Positions 47,824 through 56,302 of a DNA stretch of 64,000 nt are shown here, in pieces. The stretch is from Streptomyces antioxidans (GTDB lineage: Bacteria > Actinomycetota > Actinomycetes > Streptomycetales > Streptomycetaceae), in NCBI RefSeq assembly GCF_000968685.2, contig NZ_LAKD02000004.1:124001-188000 (forward strand), in the 5' to 3' direction. Each line of letters begins with the position of its first letter. The stretch's first letter is position 1. Below the pieces are notes generated by a model. That model searched no databases. It worked only from the letters and a program-made list of their open reading frames with translations, and was not told the origin of the DNA. Both the position numbers and the translations under genes were made by a program.

Positions 47824-48922
47824 CGGGGTCCTCCTGGGGTCGCGCGTCATCCGTCGGGGCCTCCTGGGGTCGTGGTGAGTCGCCGTCATATGGGGTCCGG
47901 GGCGCTTGCGCGGCCCGAGTGCTGTCGCGCACCACCAGGGTGGGCACGAGGGAGATACGGGCGTGCGGACCGCGTTCGGCGTCCTTGGCCAGGCTCGCCG
48001 CGGCCAGCAGCCGTACCGCCTCCGCGGCGATCCGGTCGCGGGGCTGATGGACCGTGGTCAGGGCGGGTTCGGCGAGCCGGGAGAACTCGATGTCGTCGTA
48101 GCCGGTCACCTGCACCTGCCGGGGCACCGCGAAACCGCGGGCCCGGCAGGCGCGGGTGGCCCCGAGCGCGATCAGGTCATCGGCGCAGACGAGCGCGTCC
48201 GGCAGGGCGTCCTCCGCGATCAGCCGGGCCACGGCGGTCTCGCCCCACTCCACGCTGTAGTCCCCGAGCAGCACCTGGTCGGGCTTCACCTCGATGTTCA
48301 GCTCCTCGGCGCGCCGCCGGAACCCGGCGAACCGCTGCTCCGTGGAGGAGTGGGTCATCAGCGAGCCGATGAACGCCGCCGACCGCGCCCCGCCGTCGTG
48401 GAGGTGGTCCATGACCTGCCGCATCGCGGCCACGTCATCGACGCCCACCCAGTCGGTGGTGGTGCCGTCGACGAACCGGTCGAGCTGGACGAGCGGCAGC
48501 CGGTCCGCGGTCTGCTGCACGGCCGGTCGGCTGTCGACGCCGTGGCTCGGGCTGACGATGATGCCGTCGACGTTGCGCGCGGCGAGCGAGGCCAGCCGAC
48601 GCGCCTCGATCCGCGGGTCGGAGCGCGCGTCGCACAGGAACAGCTCCTTGCCCTCCTTGCCCAGGGCGTGTTCCACGCTCTCCACCAGGGAGGTGAAGAA
48701 CGGGTTGGTGATGCTGGGCACGACCATCCCCACGGTGTCGGTGCGGCTGTTGCGCAGTGCCCTGGCGATGACATTGACCTGGTAGCCCAGGTCGTCGGCG
48801 GCGCGGCGGACCTTGCGCTCGACCGCGGCCGAGACCTGGCCCCGGCGGGAGAGCACCCGCGACACGGTTGCGGTGGAGACACCGGCCCGCTCGGCTACCT
48901 GAGCGATCGTGACCCGTTGCAA
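47816..48922 (-). CDS. LacI-family transcriptional repressor
   Basis: 368 residues. TTG at 48922 is chosen because AAGG lies upstream and the HTH begins at residue 5: TIAQVAERAGVSTATVSRVL. The hinge and a periplasmic-binding-like effector domain follow. The C-terminal 20 residues are Asp/Pro-rich. It is divergent from the BtpA/PfkB/ABC operon and its start codon lies inside a copy of its probable operator, so it should repress both sides until a sugar or sugar-like effector binds. Confidence 0.93.
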   Translation of the reverse strand: MQRVTIAQVAERAGVSTATVSRVLSRRGQVSAAVERKVRRAADDLGYQVNVIARALRNSRTDTVGMVVPSITNPFFTSLVESVEHALGKEGKELFLCDARSDPRIEARRLASLAARNVDGIIVSPSHGVDSRPAVQQTADRLPLVQLDRFVDGTTTDWVGVDDVAAMRQVMDHLHDGGARSAAFIGSLMTHSSTEQRFAGFRRRAEELNIEVKPDQVLLGDYSVEWGETAVARLIAEDALPDALVCADDLIALGATRACRARGFAVPRQVQVTGYDDIEFSRLAEPALTTVHQPRDRIAAEAVRLLAAASLAKDAERGPHARISLVPTLVVRDSTRAAQAPRTPYDGDSPRPQEAPTDDARPQEDPDG

Positions 48923-48931
48923 TCGATTACC
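48918..48931. promoter_or_regulatory. LacI-type operator overlapping the lacI start
   Basis: TGCAATCGATTACC holds GCAATCGATTAC, the exact reverse complement of the core before btpA. A CG centre inside ATCGAT is standard for LacI-family operators. It covers the TTG start of the repressor gene, which suggests autorepression. Confidence 0.8.
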
Positions 48932-49061
48932 TTCCTGCCGGGAAACATGGCGGTCACATGGCGATCACATGGCTCCAACACCGATGTGACCTCATGCGTT
49001 GGATCAGCATAGAGCCTTGACACGGCAGCTGACCCCTGCCTACCGTCCTCCGCAACTCAGC

Positions 49062-49075
49062 TGTAATCGATTGCA
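49062..49075. promoter_or_regulatory. LacI-type operator before the btpA gene
   Basis: TGTAATCGATTGCA is a 14-bp palindrome with one mismatch pair, ending 13 bases before the BtpA-family ATG and just before its ribosome site. It shares a 12-bp core with the site at the lacI start, 131-144 bases away. Confidence 0.82.
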
Positions 49076-49088
49076 TTGAGGTGGCGCG

Positions 49089-49973
49089 ATGACGACATCC
49101 GGGAGCACGAGCGGCCTCGGGGTGTTCCCGTCCAGGCCGAACGCGGTCAAGGAGCTGTTCGGCACCCCGAAGGTCGTCATCGGCGTGGTGCACCTGCCGC
49201 CGCTGCCCGGGAGTCCGCATTACGAGGGCGCCCCGCTGGACGAGATCTGCGCCTTCGCGGCCGAGGAGGCGCGGGCCTATCTGGAGGGCGGCTGCCACGG
49301 GCTGATCGTGGAGAACCACTGGGACATCCCGTTCCTCAAACCGGGCGAACACGGTTATGAGACATCGGCGGCGATGGCCGTGGTGACCGACCGGGTGCGG
49401 CACGCCGTGCTGGCGGGGGCCGGTGGCAGGCTCGGGGTCAGCGTGCTGTCCAACGCCGCCGAGTGCGCCATCGCATCCGCCTGGTCCGGCGGCGGCGGCT
49501 TCGTACGGGTCAACCAGTGGGCCAATGCCTATGTCGCCAACGAAGGCATCATCGAGGGCCAGTCGGCGCACGCCAGCCGCTATCGCAGCCGGATCGGTGC
49601 CGGTCCGGTCAAGGTCTTCGCCGATGTGCACGTCAAGCACGGTTCGCACGCCATCGTCGCCGACCGCACACTGGCCGAACAGACCGAGGACGCCGAGTTC
49701 TTCGGCGCCGATGTGCTGATCGCCACCGGCTCCCGGACCGGGGACGCCGCCTCGCTGGAGGAGGTCGAGGGCATCTCCGCCCACACCACCCTGCCGGTGG
49801 TGATCGGCTCCGGTATCACCGCGGGCAACATCGGCGGCCTGCTGCCCGCCTGCGACGGGGTGATCGTCGCGTCCTCGGTGAAGGACAACGGCCGCTGGTG
49901 GGGCCGGGTCGACCGGGCGAAGGTCCGCGAGCTGACCACCGCGGCGGCCAAGGCCGGAGTGGAGCTCCCGTGA
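49089..49973 (+). CDS. BtpA/SgcQ-family TIM-barrel protein
   Basis: 294 residues; GAGGTGG precedes the ATG. It has the BtpA pattern: GVVHLPPLPGSP near the start, HGLIVENHWDIPF, VKVFADVHVKHGSH and the C-terminal GSGITAGNIGGLL phosphate-binding-like motif. E. coli SgcQ is in this family and lies in a sugar operon; no member's reaction is firmly known to me. It is first in the LacI-controlled operon and overlaps the kinase by four bases (GTGA), which suggests it acts on the phosphorylated product. Confidence 0.87.
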   Translation: MTTSGSTSGLGVFPSRPNAVKELFGTPKVVIGVVHLPPLPGSPHYEGAPLDEICAFAAEEARAYLEGGCHGLIVENHWDIPFLKPGEHGYETSAAMAVVTDRVRHAVLAGAGGRLGVSVLSNAAECAIASAWSGGGGFVRVNQWANAYVANEGIIEGQSAHASRYRSRIGAGPVKVFADVHVKHGSHAIVADRTLAEQTEDAEFFGADVLIATGSRTGDAASLEEVEGISAHTTLPVVIGSGITAGNIGGLLPACDGVIVASSVKDNGRWWGRVDRAKVRELTTAAAKAGVELP

Positions 49974-51013
49974 TCGTCTTCTGCGGGTACGCCAACATCG
50001 ACCTGACCGTCGGTGTGCCGGTGCTGCCCGCGCCCGGTGACCGCGTGCAGGCGACCGCCATCCGCCACGGCCACGGCGGGATGGCCGCCAACGCCTCGGC
50101 GGCCGCGGCCCGGACGGGCGCCGACGCGTGGTTCGCCGGTGTGGTCGGACCGGAGCCGCGGAGCACGGCGTTCCTCGCCGCGCTCGCCGCCGACGGGGTC
50201 CGCACCGACTGGACCGCCCGCACCGGCACCCTCACCACCGCCGTCGTACTGCTCACCCCGGACGGCGAACGCGCCGTCATCAGCCAGGACGACGAGTTGG
50301 ACGCCCGGCACATCACCCGTACGGTACGGGCCGCGTGCGAGGCCGGGGCGGACTGGCTCTACCTCGACGGCTACCGCTTCCCCGGGGCCGCCGCCGCGCT
50401 GGCCGAGGCCGCCGCGGACGCCCCGCCCGGGGTGCCGGGACCGGGCCTGGTGGTGGACCTCGACGGCTGCGACCGGGCGGAGGCACTGCGCGCCGCGCTG
50501 TCCGCGGCCGATCACGCCGTCGTCGGCCGGCCGCTGGCCGTCGCGCTGCTGGGCGGGGAGGCCGCCCTGGCCCGGGCCGCCGCCGAGCACGACGTCCATC
50601 TGGTCGTGACCGACGGTGCGCGGGGCTGGACCCTGCTGACCCCGGCCGGTGAACGCCACGACGGCAGGGCGATCGAGGTGGACACGGTCGACGCCACCGG
50701 CGCCGGGGACTGCTTCACCGGTGCGTACTGCGCCGAACTCGACCGGGGCCGGTCCGCGCTGGAGGCGGCGCGCTTCGCCGCCGTCGCCGCGGGACTGTCC
50801 TGTACCCGGCCCGGCGCCCGTGACGGGCTGCCCGACCGGCGGGCCATCGACTCCTGGCTCGCGGCCCATCCCACGTCCGGGGCCCCGGAGGCCGAAGCCA
50901 CGGAGACCGAAACCCGGGGTCCCGGAACTCCGGATCCCGCAACCCCACAGCCCGGAGCCCTCGAGCCGACCCGCCCCCAGGAGGACAAGGAGAGCAGATG
51001 CGCCAGAAAGTGA
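49970..51013 (+). CDS. PfkB/ribokinase-family carbohydrate kinase
   Basis: 347 residues from GTG at 49970. The first PfkB signature lies in HGHGGMAANASAAAARTG and the second, with catalytic Asp, in DTVDATGAGDCFTGAYCAEL. The last 45 residues form a Glu/Pro/Thr-rich tail without family match. It should phosphorylate the imported sugar or nucleoside. It overlaps the following binding-protein gene by 16 bases. Confidence 0.9.
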   Translation: MIVFCGYANIDLTVGVPVLPAPGDRVQATAIRHGHGGMAANASAAAARTGADAWFAGVVGPEPRSTAFLAALAADGVRTDWTARTGTLTTAVVLLTPDGERAVISQDDELDARHITRTVRAACEAGADWLYLDGYRFPGAAAALAEAAADAPPGVPGPGLVVDLDGCDRAEALRAALSAADHAVVGRPLAVALLGGEAALARAAAEHDVHLVVTDGARGWTLLTPAGERHDGRAIEVDTVDATGAGDCFTGAYCAELDRGRSALEAARFAAVAAGLSCTRPGARDGLPDRRAIDSWLAAHPTSGAPEAEATETETRGPGTPDPATPQPGALEPTRPQEDKESRCARK

Positions 51014-52008
51014 CCGCCGTGGTCGCGCTGGGCCTGCTGCTGACGACCGTCGGCTGCGACACCCAGGCCCGCCGTGAGATCGCGGCCGAGAAGAAGGCCT
51101 CCGAGCAGGGCCCGCCGCCGCCCGCGGAGGTCGCCCGCTCCTGTACCGTCCGCGGCCACGCTCCGAAGATCGGCATCGTGCCCATCAACCTCCAGGCGCT
51201 GTTCTTCAACCAGATCAACTCCGGCGCCCGGACCGTGGCCCGCAAGGCCGGGGTGAAGACCCAGATCGTCAACGGCAACGACGACTCCGCCACCCAGTCC
51301 AACGCGATCGACGACCTGGTGGCCAACCACTACGACGCCATCATCGTGGACGCCGTCGACACCGAGGGCATCAAGCCCGCCATCCGCCGGGCCAAGGCGG
51401 CGGGCGTGCCGGTCGTGGCCGTGGACGCCACCGTCGACGACCCCGCGGTCTCCACCCAGGTCGGCGTCGGCAACGCGGAAGGCGGCCGGCGGATCGGCGA
51501 GGCCCTGCTGAAGACGGCCGGGAACCGCGGTGGGATCGGCGTCGTCGGCGCGCTCAACAGCACCATCCAGAACGAGCGGCAGAAGGGGTTCGCCGATGCC
51601 GTCACCGCCAAGGGCATGAAGATCCAGAACGTGGTCGACGGCCGCAACATCCAGGAGAACGCCCAGACCGCCGCCGAGAACCTGCTCACCCGCGACCCCG
51701 GTCTGAAGTACGCCTACGCCACCGGCGAACCCGCCCTGATCGGCCTGGCCGCCGCCGTGGTCAGCCAACACCGCACCAAGGACCTCAAGGTCGTCGGATG
51801 GGACCTGTCCAGCCAGGCCGTCGACGGGCTGCGGGCCGGCTGGATCACCGGTGTGCTGCAGCAGAACACCTTCCGGTTCGGCTACGAGGCCATGAACTCC
51901 GCGATCGACCTGGCCTGCGGCCGCACCACCCGCCGGCAGGTACCCGTTCCCACCCAGCTGGTGACCCCGGACAACGTCAAGGACTACCTCTACTACCTGG
52001 AGAAGTGA
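50998..52008 (+). CDS. Ribose-type ABC importer binding lipoprotein
   Basis: 336 residues; AAGGAG precedes the ATG. A signal peptide ends in a lipobox TTVGC with Cys20. The type I periplasmic-binding fold (RbsB/peripla_BP_4) shows GIVPINLQALFFNQINSG and later GVVGALNSTIQNERQKGF. It brings a sugar or similar small polar molecule to the permease downstream. Confidence 0.92.
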   Translation: MRQKVTAVVALGLLLTTVGCDTQARREIAAEKKASEQGPPPPAEVARSCTVRGHAPKIGIVPINLQALFFNQINSGARTVARKAGVKTQIVNGNDDSATQSNAIDDLVANHYDAIIVDAVDTEGIKPAIRRAKAAGVPVVAVDATVDDPAVSTQVGVGNAEGGRRIGEALLKTAGNRGGIGVVGALNSTIQNERQKGFADAVTAKGMKIQNVVDGRNIQENAQTAAENLLTRDPGLKYAYATGEPALIGLAAAVVSQHRTKDLKVVGWDLSSQAVDGLRAGWITGVLQQNTFRFGYEAMNSAIDLACGRTTRRQVPVPTQLVTPDNVKDYLYYLEK

Positions 52009-52793
52009 TGGGCGAGAGCGCTCTGGTCTCCCTGCGAGGAATCACCAAATCGTTCGGCGCCGTCCGCTCGCTGCGCGGCGTCGACCTGACCCTGGCCCCG
52101 GGTGAGGTGCTCGGCCTGGTCGGCGACAACGGCGCCGGGAAGTCGACCCTGATGAAGGTCCTGGCCGGTGCGGTCCAGCACGACAGCGGGCAGATCTCCA
52201 TCGACGGCCGCGACGTCCGCTTCACCAGCCCCGCCGACGCCCGCCGCGAGCGGGTCGGCATCGTCTATCAAGACCTGGCGCTGTGCGACACCCTCGATGT
52301 GGCCAGCAATCTGTTCCTCGGCCGTGAGCCGCGCAGAGGCCCCTTCATCGACCGCGCGACGATGCACACCCAAGCGGCCGAAACCCTCTCCGAACTGCAC
52401 GTCCGGGTGAAGTCCACCTACCAGGAGATCGGCGAGTTGTCCGGAGGGCAGCGGCAGGCCGTGGCGATCGCCCGTGCGGTGTCCTTCCGCCCGCGCGTGC
52501 TGATCCTGGACGAACCCACCGCCGCCCTCGCCGTCGCCGAGGTCCGGCAGGTGCTGAAGATGATCCGCGATGTCGCCGCCCAGGGCGTCGGCGTCATCCT
52601 GATCACCCACCGGCTGCAGGACCTGTTCGAGGTCTGCGACCGGATCACCGTGATGTACGAGGGGCGCAGCGTCGAGGACGCCCCGATCTCCGATCTCGAC
52701 ATCGAACGGCTCGTCGCCATGATCACCCGATCCGGCGCCACGAACGACGGGTCCGGCACCCCCGGCACGCCCGGCTCCGAGGAGGTGGCCTGA
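52008..52793 (+). CDS. Ribose-type ABC importer ATPase, single domain
   Basis: 261 residues; start overlaps the previous stop by one base. Walker A GDNGAGKST, signature LSGGQRQ and Walker B LILDEPTAAL. Unlike RbsA it has only one ATPase domain, like FrcA-type proteins of fructose/ribose transporters, so it would act as a homodimer. Confidence 0.92.
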   Translation: MGESALVSLRGITKSFGAVRSLRGVDLTLAPGEVLGLVGDNGAGKSTLMKVLAGAVQHDSGQISIDGRDVRFTSPADARRERVGIVYQDLALCDTLDVASNLFLGREPRRGPFIDRATMHTQAAETLSELHVRVKSTYQEIGELSGGQRQAVAIARAVSFRPRVLILDEPTAALAVAEVRQVLKMIRDVAAQGVGVILITHRLQDLFEVCDRITVMYEGRSVEDAPISDLDIERLVAMITRSGATNDGSGTPGTPGSEEVA

Positions 52794-52794
52794 T

Positions 52795-53817
52795 ATGAGC
52801 GCCGACACCGCGATGCGCACCACCACCGCCGTACTGGGCCGGCCCCCGAGCCGCTGGCAGCGTGCCAACAAGGCCACCCTGGCCATGCTCGGCGTGGGCG
52901 CCGCGCTCTTCCTCGGCTTCGGTATCGCCGCCCCCAACTTCCTGACCTTCACCAACCTGTCCAATCTGGCCACCCAGGTGGCGATCACCCTGATCGTGGC
53001 CGTCGCCATGACCTTCGTGATCAGCACCGGGCAGATCGACCTGTCCGTGGGATCGATCCTCGCGTTCACCGCCACCTGTACCGCCGAGATGCTGCAGGCC
53101 GGCTGGGACTCCTCCGTGGTGATCGTGGTGGCGCTGCTCGCCGGGCTCTTCTGGGGTGCCGTCAACGGGTGGCTGTCGGCCTATCAGAGGATCCCCCCGT
53201 TCATCGTCACCCTCGCCACCATGTCGGTCGTCCGCGGTCTGGCACAGCTGTGGACCAAGGGGTTCTCCGTCCCCATCGACGCCCGGCTCTTCGTCGCCAA
53301 GCTCGGCGACGCCTCCTTCCTCGGGCTGTCGGCACTGGCCTGGATCGCCCTGGCCACGGTCGCCGTCGGAGCGGTGCTGCTGTCGAAGCTGCCGTTCGGC
53401 TCCTACGTCAACGGCATCGGGTCCCAGGAGGAGTCGGTACGGCGAGCGGGGGTGAACACCGCCAGGATCAAGATGATCACCCTGATGCTGACCGGTGTGG
53501 CCGCCGGTATCGCCGGGCTGCTCACCGCGGCCAGGCTGGGCTCCGGCTCCGCCAACTCCGGACAGGGCTTCGAACTCACCGTGATCGCCGCGGTGGTGCT
53601 CGGCGGCACCAATCTGTTCGGCGGCCGGGGCACCGTGCTCGGCACCGTCATCGGCGCCCTGATCACCGGGGTCATCGCCAACGGCCTCAATCTGCTGGGC
53701 GTGAGCCCGTTCCTCACCCCCATCGTCACCGGTCTTGTGCTGCTCGCCGCGATCTGGCTCAATCTGCGGGGCCGGGCGATGGCCGATCTGTTCGCCCATC
53801 TGACGGGCCGCTCATGA
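52795..53817 (+). CDS. Ribose-type ABC importer permease (RbsC-like)
   Basis: 340 residues with about nine to ten membrane helices. STGQIDLSVGSILA and the C-terminal VVLGGTNLFGGRGTVLGTVIGALI are BPD_transp_2 signatures. It is the only permease in the operon, so it should form a homodimer. The stop overlaps the next start by four bases. Confidence 0.93.
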   Translation: MSADTAMRTTTAVLGRPPSRWQRANKATLAMLGVGAALFLGFGIAAPNFLTFTNLSNLATQVAITLIVAVAMTFVISTGQIDLSVGSILAFTATCTAEMLQAGWDSSVVIVVALLAGLFWGAVNGWLSAYQRIPPFIVTLATMSVVRGLAQLWTKGFSVPIDARLFVAKLGDASFLGLSALAWIALATVAVGAVLLSKLPFGSYVNGIGSQEESVRRAGVNTARIKMITLMLTGVAAGIAGLLTAARLGSGSANSGQGFELTVIAAVVLGGTNLFGGRGTVLGTVIGALITGVIANGLNLLGVSPFLTPIVTGLVLLAAIWLNLRGRAMADLFAHLTGRS

Positions 53818-54869
53818 GCGGCCCCTCCTCCCGCACCGTGACCACGGTGACCGGGCCCGTGCCCAGCGGCGGGCTCGGCCTCACCCTCACCCATGAGCAT
53901 CTGCGCAACGACGTCCGTAAGGCCGTCACCGCCCCGGCCGACCCCCGGCTCAGTCCATTGCGGGACGCCCGTACCACGCCCGAACTGGCCTGGCTGCTGC
54001 GCGAGCAGCCGTACGCCTGCCTGGACCACTGTGTGCTCGACGACACCGAAGGGATGCTGGCCGATCTGCGCGCGTTCGCCGCCGCCGGGGGCGGCACGAT
54101 CGTCGACGTCACCCCGGGCGGTCTGGGACGCGACCCGGCGGCGCTGCGCGCGTTCTCCGAAGACAGCGGCATACGTGTGGTCATGGGCAGCGGCTGGTAC
54201 CTGGAGCCGTACCATCCCCGGCCGCTGTCCCCCGCGGACGAGCGCCCGCTCGCGGCAGCGCTGCTGGCCGAGTTCACCGAGGGCGCCGAAGGCACCGGGA
54301 TCCGGCCGGGCGTCATCGGCGAGATCGGGGTCTCGCCGCGGTTCACCGAGGGTGAGCACACCGCTTTGCGCGCCGCCGCGCGCAGCCAGCGCGAGACCGG
54401 TGTGCCGCTCTATGTCCATCTGCCCGGCTGGCAGCGCCGCGCCCATGAGGTCCTCGACCTGGTGCTGGGAGAGTACGGGGTGGCACCGGCCGCCGTGGTG
54501 CTGTGCCATATGGACCCCTCGCACGCCGACCCTGACTATCAGCGGTCGGTGGCCGACCGCGGCGTCTGGCTGGAGTTCGACATGATCGGCATGCCGTTCC
54601 GCTACCCCGGCGAGGGGCAGTCCCCGGCCCCCCATGAGACCGCGCACGCGATCGCCGGGCTCATCGCCCGCGGACACGGCGACCGGCTGTTGCTCAGCCA
54701 CGACGTGTTCCTCAAGAGCATGCTCACCGCGTACGGCGGCAACGGTTTCCGCTATGTGCCGGAGCTGTTCCTCTCCCGGCTCGTCGAGCACGGCGTGCCC
54801 CGGGGGACCGCCGAGGGCCTGCTGCACACGAATCCGGCCCGGCTGTTCGAGCGCGCCGCCGCGAGCTGA
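53814..54869 (+). CDS. Phosphotriesterase-like metallohydrolase
   Basis: 351 residues from ATG at 53814. The metal site begins with THEHL (His27, His29). A GEIG stretch replaces the usual Lys-bearing strand, as in YhfV/PHP-type members. CHMDPSHAD and LLLSHDVF give later ligands. The family contains lactonases, amidohydrolases and phosphotriesterases. In this operon it may open a lactone or hydrolyse a phosphorylated sugar intermediate. Cytoplasmic. Confidence 0.87.
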   Translation: MSGPSSRTVTTVTGPVPSGGLGLTLTHEHLRNDVRKAVTAPADPRLSPLRDARTTPELAWLLREQPYACLDHCVLDDTEGMLADLRAFAAAGGGTIVDVTPGGLGRDPAALRAFSEDSGIRVVMGSGWYLEPYHPRPLSPADERPLAAALLAEFTEGAEGTGIRPGVIGEIGVSPRFTEGEHTALRAAARSQRETGVPLYVHLPGWQRRAHEVLDLVLGEYGVAPAAVVLCHMDPSHADPDYQRSVADRGVWLEFDMIGMPFRYPGEGQSPAPHETAHAIAGLIARGHGDRLLLSHDVFLKSMLTAYGGNGFRYVPELFLSRLVEHGVPRGTAEGLLHTNPARLFERAAAS

Positions 54870-54914
54870 CGACGTCCCACCGTTTCCACCACTTCCCGTT
54901 CGAAGGAGCACCCC

Positions 54915-55661
54915 GTGAGCCGCGTCCTGATAGCCGGTGAGAGCTGGATCTCCCAGTCCACACACATCAAGGGGGTCGATTCGTTCACCACCAGTACCTA
55001 TGTGACCGGAGTCGAGCCGCTGCGCCAGGCGCTGGAGGGCCGCGGGCACGAGGTCACCCACCTGCCCGCGCATCTCGTACCCGGGCAGTTCCCCGGCGAT
55101 GCCGACGCGCTCGCCGCCTACGACGTCGTCATCCTCTCCGACATCGGGGCGAACTCCCTCCAGCTCTCCCCCGAGGTGTTCGAGCGCGGCACGCCGGGGG
55201 CGGACCGGATCGGCGCACTGCGCGGATGGGTCGGCGACGGCGGCGGGCTGCTGATGGTCGGCGGCTATCTCTCCTTCACCGGCTTCGAGGGCAAGGCCGC
55301 CTACCGCAACACCGCGCTGCACGAGGTGCTGCCGGTCGAGCTGCTGCCCGAGGACGACCGCGTCGAACTCCCCGCGGGCGGCCGTCCGTCGGCCGTCGGT
55401 ACCGGCCATCCCGCCCTCGGCGGGGTGACCGGCACATGGCCGCCGCTGCTCGGCTACAACCGCGTCCGGCCACGTGCGGGCGCCGAGGTCCTGGCCACGC
55501 TGGGCGGCGACCCCCTGGTGGCGGTGGCCGCATACGGCGCGGGACGGTCGGCGGTCTTCACCTCCGACTGCTCCCCGCACTGGGCGCCCGCGGCGTTCTG
55601 CGAGCAGTGGGACGGCTATGCCCGGGTCTTCGGCGGCCTCGTCGAATGGCTCTCCCGGTGA
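54915..55661 (+). CDS. ThuA/glutamine-amidotransferase-like protein
   Basis: 248 residues from GTG at 54915, AAGGAG upstream. N-terminal MSRVLIAGESWISQSTHIKG and the DVVILSDIGANS stretch fit the class I GATase-like fold of the ThuA/DUF1355 group. The Cys nucleophile of true amidotransferases is not seen at the nucleophile elbow (GLLMVGGYLSF), so it probably does not make ammonia. Its role in sugar breakdown is unknown. Overlaps the TenA-like gene by four bases. Confidence 0.75.
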   Translation: MSRVLIAGESWISQSTHIKGVDSFTTSTYVTGVEPLRQALEGRGHEVTHLPAHLVPGQFPGDADALAAYDVVILSDIGANSLQLSPEVFERGTPGADRIGALRGWVGDGGGLLMVGGYLSFTGFEGKAAYRNTALHEVLPVELLPEDDRVELPAGGRPSAVGTGHPALGGVTGTWPPLLGYNRVRPRAGAEVLATLGGDPLVAVAAYGAGRSAVFTSDCSPHWAPAAFCEQWDGYARVFGGLVEWLSR

Positions 55662-56296
55662 GCCGGTCGAAGCGGCTCCTGGAGGACGCCGACCCGGTCA
55701 TGCAACGGGCGCTGGGCATGCGCTTCGTCACCGAGGTCACGGCAGGCACGATCAGCGACCCCGACTACGCCGACTACCTGGAGATCGAGGCCGCGTTCGT
55801 GGAGACGGCCACCCGGCTGCACGGACTGGCCGTATGGGACGCCCCCGGCCGGACGGCGCTGGAGCGCAACGCCCGTGCGGTGCACGCGCTGACCACCACC
55901 CAGGCGGACTACTTCCGCGAGGCCCGCGCCGCCTGGCCGGTCCCCGCCCGCCCGGACGCCGCCCGGCGGGCCGAGGTGCTGTCGCGGTACGCGCTCGGCG
56001 TGGCGCGGGAAGGAGGTTACCCGGCGGTGATGACCCTGCTGTTCGCCGCGGAGAGCCTGTACCTCACCTGGTGCACCCGGGCGCACGAGCGCGGCCACGT
56101 CCCCGAGGGCGCGATCAGCGCCTGGGTGGCGCTCCACGCCGACCCGGCGTTCCGGGACGGGGTACGGGCTCTCGCGGCGGAGGTCGACGCCCTGCCGGAG
56201 GACATCCCCCAGGAGCGGCTGGCCCGCTGGTTCACGGGCATGCTGGAGGCGGAAATCTCGTTCCACGAGGCGGTGTTCGGAGGGGAGGCGGGGTGA
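55658..56296 (+). CDS. TenA-like protein
   Basis: 212 residues from GTG at 55658. All-helical pattern of the TenA/THI-4 family with RFVTEVTAGTISDPDYADYL near residue 20 and a C-terminal EAEISFHEAVF holding the conserved Glu. The mid-protein helix with AAESLYLTWC carries a Cys, but the usual TenA active-site Cys pattern is not clear. True TenA is a thiaminase II that salvages aminopyrimidines; here the sugar-operon context suggests a different aminohydrolase-like role. It ends the operon, seven bases from the convergent gcl stop. Confidence 0.78.
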   Translation: MSRSKRLLEDADPVMQRALGMRFVTEVTAGTISDPDYADYLEIEAAFVETATRLHGLAVWDAPGRTALERNARAVHALTTTQADYFREARAAWPVPARPDAARRAEVLSRYALGVAREGGYPAVMTLLFAAESLYLTWCTRAHERGHVPEGAISAWVALHADPAFRDGVRALAAEVDALPEDIPQERLARWFTGMLEAEISFHEAVFGGEAG

Positions 56297-56302
56297 CGTC
56301 GC

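Noticed and set aside
55658..56296. Calling the TenA-like gene a thiaminase
   Set aside because: No thiamine genes or riboswitch are near and the active-site Cys is unclear, so only the fold is named.
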